DNA of 40,729 nucleotides, taken from assembly GCA_964387325.1 (NCBI GenBank), contig CAYLYE010000025.1, positions 1 to 40,729 of the forward strand, read 5' to 3'. The stretch comes from CAZZBK01 sp964387325. GTDB lineage: Bacteria > Planctomycetota > Planctomycetia > Pirellulales > PNKZ01. Positions 22,487 to 30,000 of this stretch are shown in pieces; position 1 is the stretch's first letter; the number at the start of each line of letters is the position of its first letter. A program made the position numbers and the translations under genes. The notes under the pieces are model-generated. The model saw only the letters and a list, made by a program, of their open reading frames with translations. It was not told the DNA's origin and searched no databases.

Positions 22487-24141
22487 AAATCGAGCGCCAT
22501 GCGCACGCCGAAGCTGTTAATCTTGCCCGACGGGGTTTGGGCCACGGCGCTACGGTCTGTCAAGTCGTAGTTGAACTGGTACTTGAGATACGGGTTCACA
22601 TACCAGTTGACCCCGAGCGTCATACTATTCAGGATGCCGCCGTTGAGCCCCGAGTCATTGAGATTCAAGCCGCTATAGCGGGCCGCGAGCTGCCAGGCTC
22701 CACGGCTAAATGCGTTGCCCGAGGGCGTTCGTACCCAATAAGCATTTTGAACTGGGAGTTGGCGTGAGAACGTGCCCGTCGAGCGGTCGTAGGGCGTGTG
22801 TTCGCCGGTGAGGAAGTACATCAGCTCCAAATAGCCGCCGTGCGTGATAACTCGCCCGCCGTTGAGGGCCTGCTGTTCAGGGATCGGCGCCGCCAGAGGA
22901 TTTCGCGCCACATTGTTGAGGAACGAGACGGCATACTCTCCCTGCAAGGTCCAGGGGCCAGCCACGATTGCGTTCTCGATGTTGATCAATTCTTGGCTGT
23001 CGGCCAGCAAGCTCCCTGTCTGTGCGTACACGGTATTAAGCGGCCCCGGCGGGCCATTGCGAATTTCGCCACGCGAGCGGATTTGGACTTGTTGATCGTC
23101 GGGGATCCGATAGCTAAACGTGCCCCCCAGGTGCCAGAGATACCGACCATCGGCGTCGTAGTAGGGAAGTAACGTGATTCGATTCGTGACGGCATATTGC
23201 CCCGCGCCGACATGGTAACCAAATGGATTGCTCGTATTGGGGCCGATCCAAAACGCGTAGGTCATCTGCTGCCGGGGCGACGTGCCGAAGATCATCGCTC
23301 CGGGCGAGAAACCGTTATTGAACGGTCCATAAAATGCGTCCATGGCAAACGAGCGTTCCATGAACGGCTGCCAGCGTCCGCTCGTCAGGTGCTCGAGACC
23401 GATCGGCTCGCGGAAATTGCCCATGCGAAAGTTCTGTATCAACGGCAACTCGCGCATCTGCACAAACAAATCGGTCGGAGTTGGCGAATTGGTCACCGCA
23501 GGCTGTCCTGGCGGTTGTCCCACATAGCTCGAACTCGTGACGGTCGTGGCGAAGTCGAACTCGGCCGCGAAGTCGATGTTGTCGTAGATCGTGGCATCGA
23601 AACGAATCCTCGCCCGACGCAAGTTGACCGAGTCGCGGGGATCGACGAGCAGCGTGCCGGGGGTACCGGCGGCGGGGCGAATGTCGTCGGCCGCAAGAAA
23701 CCAGCCAGCGTCCATTTGAAGTGCGCCGCCGATTCGAAAACGGATATCACACTCCGGTGTCTGAAAGACCAAACCGTGATCCCAGAGCACGTTCATCATC
23801 GGGTCGCTGCCGACCACATACGCGTTGGGTAGCGGCGTGTTCGGCGGTACCGTGACTGGCGGTGGTGTTTGAATTACTCCAGGCAGTGGGCCATACGGGG
23901 GTAAACTCGCTGGCGGTGGTGCGATCTGTTCGGGAACAGGAAACACCGGCGAGCTCGCACCGTAGGACGGCGCAATGGTCGTCGGCGGAGGGAGTGTGAC
24001 CGGCGCGGCTGGCTGCGCTCCGAAAGTCGACGCGGCCGGAGTTCCGAGTTGATGCGTCGCAGGAAGCCCCTGGGCATGCAGTGCCGCAGTGGGCCACGCG
24101 AGGCCCGCAAGGACGACGATCGATAATCCCAGCCTACGCAT
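22483..24141 (-). CDS. Outer-membrane porin of the OprO/OprP (phosphate-selective) type
   Basis: A 552-residue protein with a signal peptide (MRRLGLSIVVLAGLAWPTA then ALHAQ), a proline-rich linker (about 25-110) and a beta-barrel domain of the phosphate-selective porin O/P family. Characteristic text includes RRARIRFDATIYDNIDFAAE, the MRELPLIQNFRMGNFREPIG segment and the final strand ending in MALDF with the terminal phenylalanine typical of outer-membrane barrels. The family name does not prove phosphate specificity. Planctomycetes have many of these with long proline-rich N-termini, which may span or bind the cell wall. The ATG at 24141 is the natural start. An inverted repeat GTATC-AC-GATAC (24149-24160) lies directly upstream, over the leader. 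Confidence 0.88.
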   Translation of the reverse strand: MRRLGLSIVVLAGLAWPTAALHAQGLPATHQLGTPAASTFGAQPAAPVTLPPPTTIAPSYGASSPVFPVPEQIAPPPASLPPYGPLPGVIQTPPPVTVPPNTPLPNAYVVGSDPMMNVLWDHGLVFQTPECDIRFRIGGALQMDAGWFLAADDIRPAAGTPGTLLVDPRDSVNLRRARIRFDATIYDNIDFAAEFDFATTVTSSSYVGQPPGQPAVTNSPTPTDLFVQMRELPLIQNFRMGNFREPIGLEHLTSGRWQPFMERSFAMDAFYGPFNNGFSPGAMIFGTSPRQQMTYAFWIGPNTSNPFGYHVGAGQYAVTNRITLLPYYDADGRYLWHLGGTFSYRIPDDQQVQIRSRGEIRNGPPGPLNTVYAQTGSLLADSQELINIENAIVAGPWTLQGEYAVSFLNNVARNPLAAPIPEQQALNGGRVITHGGYLELMYFLTGEHTPYDRSTGTFSRQLPVQNAYWVRTPSGNAFSRGAWQLAARYSGLNLNDSGLNGGILNSMTLGVNWYVNPYLKYQFNYDLTDRSAVAQTPSGKINSFGVRMALDF

Positions 24142-24418
24142 GTTCGCGGTATCACGATACGAACGGAGTCAAAGCGCAGCACGGTACGCTTCTACCGTCG
24201 TCATCGGCCGCTACGATCGACAAACTTGACTCGATCGTCATAAACGGACAGGCTTATCGATACTCAGGTAAGGCACTCAACAGGCCGAGCAACGCGAGGC
24301 CGGTATTTCCGGACTCCCGATGGTCGTCCTATTAAATTAAATTGCCTGAACCTCAATCGCCAAGCGGAATAGCCGTTCAAAATTGCATCGAGCAACCGGC
24401 TTATCACGATCCCGAAAG

Positions 24419-24976
24419 CTATTGAGGACGCTTGCGTCGTGGCGCGGTGGTGAGTTGACGAATGCTTGCTAGCGGCGCCAGCTCAACCAACTCCCCCAAG
24501 CCAGCGTCAGCAAATTCTCGGCCGCTCACGTAACGACCTGGAGTCATCCATTGCGCAATCAGCTCATCGCTTGTGCGTAACAGTTGAGCGAGCAATCGAT
24601 CCATGTCCGCCTCAAGGATCGCGAAGTGACGGGCCCACTCCGCCGCCTCGGCCAGCCCGACGTGCTCTTCGCTTTGCCACTTGAGTGGATGAAACAAGAG
24701 CACACTCAGTGACGTTACGATCCGCCGCTTGCAAGCCGCGAGTGGCCATAAAGCCGCCGAGGAACACTCCCCCATCACGATGCCGGTCGCTTGCAAGTCG
24801 CGCATGATAATCAGGCTCATCAACGCCAGACCGACATACGAGCTGCCGCCAGGAGAATCGAAGTACAGTAGACACGGCCCGCCGTAGGGAATGTCGAGCA
24901 ACCGGGAAGTGATATCCGCTTCTTGCTCGGTGAGGTCCCCGACGAGGGCAATCTCGATCGCTTTGTCACCCGCCAT
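24419..24976 (-). CDS. ClpP-like serine peptidase homologue lacking the triad aspartate
   Basis: A 185-residue ClpP/crotonase-fold protein. The oxyanion motif SPGG (41-44), nucleophile region MGECSSAAL (S73) and histidine region VLLFHPLKW (H96) line up with the ClpP catalytic Ser and His. The position of the catalytic Asp (TERDRF in E. coli ClpP) reads TPGRYVS here, so glycine 147 replaces it. The protein may be inactive, use another residue, or serve as a non-catalytic subunit. The ClpP N-terminal region that contacts the ATPase is absent. The start at ATG 24976 is supported by a strong GGAGGAAGG ribosome-binding site; upstream in-frame ATGs at 25003 and 25012 precede that site. No Clp ATPase gene is nearby. 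Confidence 0.75.
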   Translation of the reverse strand: MAGDKAIEIALVGDLTEQEADITSRLLDIPYGGPCLLYFDSPGGSSYVGLALMSLIIMRDLQATGIVMGECSSAALWPLAACKRRIVTSLSVLLFHPLKWQSEEHVGLAEAAEWARHFAILEADMDRLLAQLLRTSDELIAQWMTPGRYVSGREFADAGLGELVELAPLASIRQLTTAPRRKRPQ

Positions 24977-25716
24977 CTGATTCCTTCCTCCGTTCGCACT
25001 CATCAGATCCAATCCCAGCGATTGTCCCGGCCGAGTATAGTGACCCCATCGGATAGCAACCAGCGTCGGGTATTGGGCTCTTTTGGACCTTCGGGGGTAG
25101 TGGATGGCTGGGTTTCATCGCCAGATCCAGTCGTGGATGTCTCAAAATGCGACGGATAAGGATTTTGTTCAATTCGAGTGCCGCATTCTGCGACAGCACG
25201 GCCTGGGCGGCGATTCGCCCCCCCTGTTGGTATCTGTGCCCGGCGAACACACCCACCTTATGGCTCGTGTCGTGGGGCTTAAGTCTTTTGTTAGATTGTG
25301 ATAACGGTTATTCGAGCGGCTCCAGTTCTGGGGATTGTTCGGTTCACGACAGTGTAAGTTTGTCAACTCCGGTGGGTAAAGAATACCGGTAGCATGGATG
25401 CCCAACCGAGATGCAGGATCGCCTCCATCACATTCTGTAACTCATTTAATTTGATAATGTTATGAATCGGATACTGACATGAGTAGGCCAGAATTACAGC
25501 CTGTTTCGATTGGATTGGCACAGCGGTTGCTCTATAGGGCCCGCGTCAGTGAGCCCGAACGAAGGTGCCAAATTGGCAGTGACCGACGTGCGGCAGATCG
25601 ATGACGAGGTTTCGCCCAGCAAGTTGAATGCAGATCAGTTCTTAGCACGGTGAAATGTCGCACCGGGACAAAATTTAGTCCGGTTCGGCGAACCACCGAC
25701 GACAAGGATCGTAGCA
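24977..25716. other. 740-bp gene-free regulatory region
   Basis: No convincing coding frame: the small open frames here lack ribosome-binding sites and family features. The region separates the minus-strand ClpP-like gene from the ECF sigma gene. It holds a sigma-54 promoter at 25515-25531 and two related inverted repeats, ATAAC-G-GTTAT (25301-25311) and ATAA-TG-TTAT (25454-25463), each preceded by TG or TTG. There is also a palindrome GGTTCG-G-CGAACC (25682-25694) in the predicted leader. The first two could be activator sites and the last a repressor site or RNA hairpin; this is inference. Confidence 0.5.
25515..25531 (+). promoter_or_regulatory. Sigma-54 (-24/-12) promoter for the ECF sigma operon
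   Basis: TTGGCAC (25515-25521), five bases, then TTGCT (25527-25531). This reproduces the consensus TGGCAC-N5-TTGC, including the invariant GG and GC elements separated by exactly ten bases. Transcription would begin near 25542 and give a leader of about 175 nt before the ATG at 25717. Activation would need ATP hydrolysis by an enhancer-binding protein, none of which is encoded in the window. Confidence 0.65.
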
Positions 25717-26367
25717 ATGAATAGGAACTCGGTAACGGCAGTCGTAGATGCAGAGGTCTCGCTCGGTTCGATCGAGCGATCGGACGAGGCGTTGCTCGCG
25801 GCCTATCAGGTTGCGGGGGACCGCCGGGCGTTCGACGAATTGGTTCACCGCTACGAGCATGAACTGTTCAACTACCTGTGTCGTTACCTGGGAGATACGA
25901 CGGCTGCTGAAGACGCATTTCAAGCGACCTTTTTACAGGTGCATTTGAAGTGCCGACAGTTCGAGTCAGGGCGTAAAGTGCGTCCTTGGCTGTATACGAT
26001 TGCCACGAACCAAGCCATCGATTCGCAACGTCGGAACAAGCGGCACAAGATGGCCAGCTTGGATCGGCCGAGCGGAAAAGAGTCTGAAGACCTGAACTCG
26101 TTGTTGGCCTTGCTGGCCAGCCGCGAATCGAGTCCGATGGCGCAGATGGAAGACGACGAGCGACAACGCTGGGTCCGCCAGGCCGTGGCGGCGCTCCCCG
26201 AGGTGTTGCGAATCGCACTGACGTTGATTTACTACCAAGGTCTGAAATATCGTGAGGCAGCGGAAGCGCTCGATGTGCCTGTTGGGACTGTCAAGAGCCG
26301 TGTTCATGCGGCGCTGTTGTCACTTAACCAACAGTGGAATGCACTGACCATGTTATCCGCTTCATAA
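25717..26367 (+). CDS. ECF-type RNA polymerase sigma factor
   Basis: A 216-residue sigma-70-family factor with region 2 at about 25-105 (DRRAFDELVHRYEHELFNYL, WLYTIATNQAIDSQRR) and region 4 at about 155-205 (LPEVLRIALTLIYYQGLKYR, VPVGTVKSRVHAALL). Regions 1 and 3 are absent, as in ECF factors. AAGGA precedes the ATG. The start of the next gene is only 6 nt past the stop, and that product carries what appears to be an anti-sigma domain, so the two are a probable sigma/anti-sigma pair. A sigma-54 consensus promoter upstream suggests that its own synthesis is under a second alternative sigma factor. Confidence 0.92.
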   Translation: MNRNSVTAVVDAEVSLGSIERSDEALLAAYQVAGDRRAFDELVHRYEHELFNYLCRYLGDTTAAEDAFQATFLQVHLKCRQFESGRKVRPWLYTIATNQAIDSQRRNKRHKMASLDRPSGKESEDLNSLLALLASRESSPMAQMEDDERQRWVRQAVAALPEVLRIALTLIYYQGLKYREAAEALDVPVGTVKSRVHAALLSLNQQWNALTMLSAS

Positions 26368-26373
26368 TCACCT

Positions 26374-27324
26374 ATGCACGATCAATTGCTCGGCTACGCG
26401 CTGGGCTCGTTGGAACCGGCAGAGCAAGACGCTCTGCAAGCCCGGTTGGCCAACGATCCCGAGCTACGCCAACAATTAGCACTGATTCGCCGCAGTCTAG
26501 AACCCCTGGACGATGCGCAGCCGCTAGAGTGTCCGCGTGGTCTGGCGGCTCGTACGTGTCGATTTGTGGACGATCGTCGTGGTCCCACGCCAGGGCAATT
26601 CGCGGCCGTCGGTACTTGGCGATTACCCGATCTGACCGTCGCCGCTTGTTTGCTCATTCTCACGGGCATGGCGCTGATTCCGGCCATGAATCAAAGTCGC
26701 CAGCGGTCGCAGGTGCTTGCCTGTCAACGTAATTTGATGTCGCTGGGCCAAGCGTTGTTTGAATACAGTTCGATCCATCACGACCGTTTTCCTGAAGTTC
26801 CGGCCGAGGGCCCCCTCGCCGTCGCGGGCGTTTATGCGGCGCAGCTTCGCGAGGCCGGCTTGATACAGGCGGCTGACGTACGGTGCCCCGCCGCTCAATC
26901 GGCGCGGCGCAGTGCGCTGACCGAAATTCCGACGCGAGCCGAGATCGAACGTCTTGCCGGCGCCGAGTTGCGAAGGATTCAATCGCTCGTCGGGGGTGAT
27001 TACGGTTATGGGCTAGGCTACGTGCGGCAAGGGCGTTACACCGCCCGCCGTAATCAATCGCGGGCCCATTTTGCGATGATGTCCGATGCGCCGCCCGAAA
27101 TGGGCGAAGCTTCGTCCGGTCATCACGGCTGCTGGGGGCAAAATGTGCTGTTCGAGGATGGTCACCTGCGGCTCATTACTCGCTGCCGGTTGGGGGATGA
27201 CGCCGATCACTTTTTCCAGAACGATCTGGGAGTCATCGCCGCGGGGCTCGGGCCCGACGATGCCGTCATCGTTCGCAGTGGTGTTGGCGTAATCATCTTG
27301 AATCATTCGTCCTCGGACGAGTAA
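26374..27324 (+). CDS. Putative anti-sigma factor fused to a pseudopilin-like (DUF1559-like) domain
   Basis: A 316-residue single-span membrane protein. The N-terminal ~65 residues (DQLLGYALGSLEPAEQDALQ, LRQQLALIRRSLEPL) look like the cytoplasmic domain of planctomycete anti-sigma factors, without zinc ligands. One hydrophobic helix follows (about 86-104), then SRQRSQVLACQRNLMSLGQA and ALFEYSSIHHDRFP, matching the segment after the helix in DUF1559 type II pseudopilins. Near the C-terminus GHHGCWGQNVLFEDGHLRLI (249-268) resembles the H-x9-DG motif of that family, with ten residues between H251 and D262. It starts 6 nt after the ECF sigma gene. The likely role is membrane anti-sigma factor with an extracytoplasmic pilin-like sensor domain. 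No classical prepilin cleavage site is seen. Confidence 0.7.
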   Translation: MHDQLLGYALGSLEPAEQDALQARLANDPELRQQLALIRRSLEPLDDAQPLECPRGLAARTCRFVDDRRGPTPGQFAAVGTWRLPDLTVAACLLILTGMALIPAMNQSRQRSQVLACQRNLMSLGQALFEYSSIHHDRFPEVPAEGPLAVAGVYAAQLREAGLIQAADVRCPAAQSARRSALTEIPTRAEIERLAGAELRRIQSLVGGDYGYGLGYVRQGRYTARRNQSRAHFAMMSDAPPEMGEASSGHHGCWGQNVLFEDGHLRLITRCRLGDDADHFFQNDLGVIAAGLGPDDAVIVRSGVGVIILNHSSSDE

Positions 27325-27388
27325 TCTGTGTCTGTTGCCTGAGCCGAGAATGGCTCTCCGCTGGGTTTTTCGATCGGAAACGTGCCAG

Positions 27389-28768
27389 ATGTCACGGAAG
27401 ACATTGGGTCTATTGGCTCTTGCAGCCTGCGCGTTCGCTTTGCGACTAGCGGTGGTCTATGTGCTGCCGCAGCACCTCGATCGACCGCAAACGTATGAGC
27501 ATGGCGAGATCGCCCGCAATGTGCTCGCTGGTCGCGGGTTTGTTGTCACGTTCCTGGGACAAGAGGGGCCCACCTCGCAACAAGCGCCGTTCGTCCCCTT
27601 TCTGCTCGCGGCGGTTTATGCCGTGACGGGGGTCGATTCGGTCGAATCGTTGGTCACGTTTCAGGTCTTGCAATGTCTCTCGGGCGTGGCGCTCGTGCTC
27701 TGCACGACCTGGCTCGCATGGTCGCTGTACCCGGCTGATCGCCGAGTGGGCTGGTGTGCAGGGTGGAGCGTTGCCGTTTTTCCGACCCATGTGTACATGG
27801 TGACTCATGTGCAAGCAGCCTCCTGGGCCGCGACGTGTTTGATCGCTCTTTGGGCCGTTGTCGCCGCGTGGAGAAAATCACATCCGTGGCGAGCAGCCTG
27901 CTGCGGAGGCGTCCTGGCCGGGCTGTTGCTGCTCATCGAGCCGATCCTCGCGCTGACGTTGCCGTTTGCCGCTTGGTGGCTCCTGCAAACTCAACTGACA
28001 CGCGGCCTCACGCGACTCGCTGCGGTTCGACCGGTTGGTCTGATGGCTGCTCTCGCACTGCTGATCATTACCCCTTGGTTGATCCGCAACGACGTCGTGC
28101 ATGGCCAGTTTGTGTTCATCAAATCAACGTTCGGTTACGCCTTCTGGCAAGGCAACAATCCGCAGAGTTGGGGCACCGATAAGATCCCCAAGCCATCGGT
28201 CCACGAGTTGGCCTTGGCCCACGATGGCTCGCTCGCCGAGCAGCATCGGGCATTGTGGGAAGCACGGCATGAGACGCTCTACATCGACGACGTGTTACTC
28301 AAGCCAACGGGCTATGCGCGGTTTGTCGGTCTGACCGAGCCGCAACGCTCCGCCTTGCTGGGCCGCGAGGCCCGGCAGTTTATTGCCGAGCAACCGTTCG
28401 AGTACCTCCGGTTGTGCCTGGTTCGGCTGGGGTATTTTCTCTGGTACGACGCAACCAATCCCAAGGCGGCGAGTTGGCCGTATCGTGTAGCCTCGGGCGT
28501 GTGGGTCGTGTTGACCTTCTGCGGCATTGCGTTGACTCATTCACGTTGGCGACGCATGGGACCGATGCTGCTCGCGATGCTTGCCGTGATGCTGTTTCAT
28601 GTGCTGACCATTTTCTCAGCCCGATTTCGAATTCCGCTCGAACCCTTCGGATTACTTTGGGGCGCTGCTGCGATGATCGCTTGCTACGACGGCGGCTGCT
28701 CGCTCGTCCGATCCATCGGGTCGATACGCGATGCTCATTCGCGTGGAGCGACGACCTCGCCGTGTTGA
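27389..28768 (+). CDS. GT39/PMT-type membrane glycosyltransferase
   Basis: About 459 residues with around ten hydrophobic helices, resembling the ArnT/PMT_2 group that transfers a sugar from a lipid-linked donor to an envelope acceptor. The first periplasmic loop after helix 1 contains EHGEIARNVLAGRGFV, in the position of the catalytic-loop region of this superfamily. The soluble segment KSTFGYAFWQGNNPQSWGTD is also typical. Substrates cannot be told. The start is uncertain: ATG 27389 immediately precedes helix 1, ATG 27350 and TTG 27335 are in frame. It is 65 nt downstream of the anti-sigma/pilin gene and may be in the same operon. Confidence 0.8.
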   Translation: MSRKTLGLLALAACAFALRLAVVYVLPQHLDRPQTYEHGEIARNVLAGRGFVVTFLGQEGPTSQQAPFVPFLLAAVYAVTGVDSVESLVTFQVLQCLSGVALVLCTTWLAWSLYPADRRVGWCAGWSVAVFPTHVYMVTHVQAASWAATCLIALWAVVAAWRKSHPWRAACCGGVLAGLLLLIEPILALTLPFAAWWLLQTQLTRGLTRLAAVRPVGLMAALALLIITPWLIRNDVVHGQFVFIKSTFGYAFWQGNNPQSWGTDKIPKPSVHELALAHDGSLAEQHRALWEARHETLYIDDVLLKPTGYARFVGLTEPQRSALLGREARQFIAEQPFEYLRLCLVRLGYFLWYDATNPKAASWPYRVASGVWVVLTFCGIALTHSRWRRMGPMLLAMLAVMLFHVLTIFSARFRIPLEPFGLLWGAAAMIACYDGGCSLVRSIGSIRDAHSRGATTSPC

Positions 28769-28876
28769 TAAAAGGCAACACGTCTCGCGATGTCGAATGA
28801 GATGCTAGCCTCGGCCGGCAATGTAAGCCGTTTACATCATTGGGCTTATCGCAAGCTGTGCCCGGCGTTGAAAACA

Positions 28877-28893
28877 CTGGCATCGGCTTTGCT
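28877..28893 (+). promoter_or_regulatory. Second sigma-54-type promoter candidate
   Basis: CTGGCAT (28877-28883), five bases, then TTGCT (28889-28893). The invariant GG and GC are ten bases apart. The only departure from TGGCAC-N5-TTGC is T for the last C of the -24 box. The predicted start point, about 28904, falls in a hairpin ahead of the gene at 28955. Confidence 0.5.
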
Positions 28894-28900
28894 CCTCTGA

Positions 28901-28944
28901 GAGACCGTGCTTTTAGAACGGTCTCAGTTTCTGCCCTCGAAGGG
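28901..28944 (+). promoter_or_regulatory. Two leader hairpins before the 28955 gene, one covering the ribosome-binding site
   Basis: GAGACCGT (28901-28908) pairs perfectly with ACGGTCTC (28918-28925) around a 9-nt loop. CCCT (28934-28937) pairs with AGGG (28941-28944), and that AGGG belongs to the likely Shine-Dalgarno sequence GAAGGG, 10 nt before the ATG. The first hairpin could also serve as a weak terminator for the glycosyltransferase gene. Confidence 0.4.
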
Positions 28945-28954
28945 TCTATTTGCG

Positions 28955-29845
28955 ATGCATGCTCGTGAGTTGGTGGAATTGGCGGCGGTGGCATCAAGTC
29001 ACGGCCCGGCTTTGATTGCCGGCATGTCCACCATCTCGGAAGGGGGACTCGAACAGTATTGGGTCGCATCGAAGTGTCGACTCGAGCGCTGGGGGCGAGC
29101 CTTGAAGAGTTTTGGGCAATCTCCCTCGGCCTGGGCCACCGATACCTCGGCACTCTCACACGATGACATTCACGCCGTGATCGAGGAAGTGCTCGCCAGC
29201 GAAGTACTCACACGCGTTTGGAGTGCTGTGCTCGTGGCCTATGACTCGCGCCGCTCAAAAAACGATGCCAGCATTCTTGGCCGGAGTATTTATCTCGGAC
29301 ATCTCGAAATCCGTAATCGAGTCCTTAAGCTGCTGGTGAGTTCCCCTCAACTCTCGGCCGAGCATGCCGTGCGACTCAACCGACTGCGACAGCGATGCGA
29401 GCGCTGGACCGATATTCTGATCGGACATGTGGCCGTGGCGGCCGAGGTGGTGCAGTTTGCCCCTCATCCGGACCGCGCTGCCGAGTTTGCCCTTGAGTTC
29501 GGGCCGCTCGAACGACTCTCGGTCGATACGGTCGCGTGGCGCATGACTCTCGCCTCGTTGCGGAGCGCCTTTGGGCAAGGCTTTTTGGCGAGGAGTGCCA
29601 ACCCCGACTCGAATGTCCGTATCGCCGCGAGCGTGATGGCCAGTTTCTCGCCCGAGGCGTTTGACTCGTCGGGGCTGTTTCCCTCGCTCTGGACGAATCG
29701 CCTGCTCTACACAACCCTCGACACTCAGATGCTGATCGACGAAATGTTCAGCCCGCACCTGGGGCGGATGCCGGTTGGCAAGCCCTCGGCGAGTCAAAGC
29801 TCGACGCCGCCGCGTCGCCGATTCGGGGCCGACGAACTACGATAA
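28955..29845 (+). CDS. Protein of unknown function, probably planctomycete-specific
   Basis: About 296 residues, rich in Ala, Leu, Ser and Arg, predicted to be mostly helical and soluble, without signal peptide or membrane helix. I recall similar planctomycete proteins with the opening ELVELAAVASSHGPALIAG and SGLEQYW-like text (here EGGLEQYWVASKCRLERWGR), but no function is known to me. The C-terminus is a basic, proline-containing tail (TPPRRRFGADELR). ATG 28955 has GAAGGG upstream; the frame is also open from a GTG at 28907, which would lie inside a hairpin. A sigma-54-type promoter sits just upstream, so it may belong to the same regulon as the ECF operon. Confidence 0.65.
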   Translation: MHARELVELAAVASSHGPALIAGMSTISEGGLEQYWVASKCRLERWGRALKSFGQSPSAWATDTSALSHDDIHAVIEEVLASEVLTRVWSAVLVAYDSRRSKNDASILGRSIYLGHLEIRNRVLKLLVSSPQLSAEHAVRLNRLRQRCERWTDILIGHVAVAAEVVQFAPHPDRAAEFALEFGPLERLSVDTVAWRMTLASLRSAFGQGFLARSANPDSNVRIAASVMASFSPEAFDSSGLFPSLWTNRLLYTTLDTQMLIDEMFSPHLGRMPVGKPSASQSSTPPRRRFGADELR

Positions 29846-30000
29846 GTCACCTGCGTTGGGCCTCTCGAAATACCTCGCGGTGCCAGCACTGCGATTGCTA
29901 GCACAACGATCGCTGTTGCGATGCGCGCGCCTTCGATGGTAGTGTACGCCTCTTCGTAAGACATGGCGGTCTCACGTACTTTTGCCACGGCAGGCATTTC

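Noticed and set aside
23197..23832. Plus-strand frame of about 211 codons
   Set aside because: Antisense to the porin, no motifs or ribosome-binding site.
25104..25405. Small open frames in the region before the ECF gene
   Set aside because: They overlap one another on both strands, lack ribosome-binding sites and have no recognisable content.
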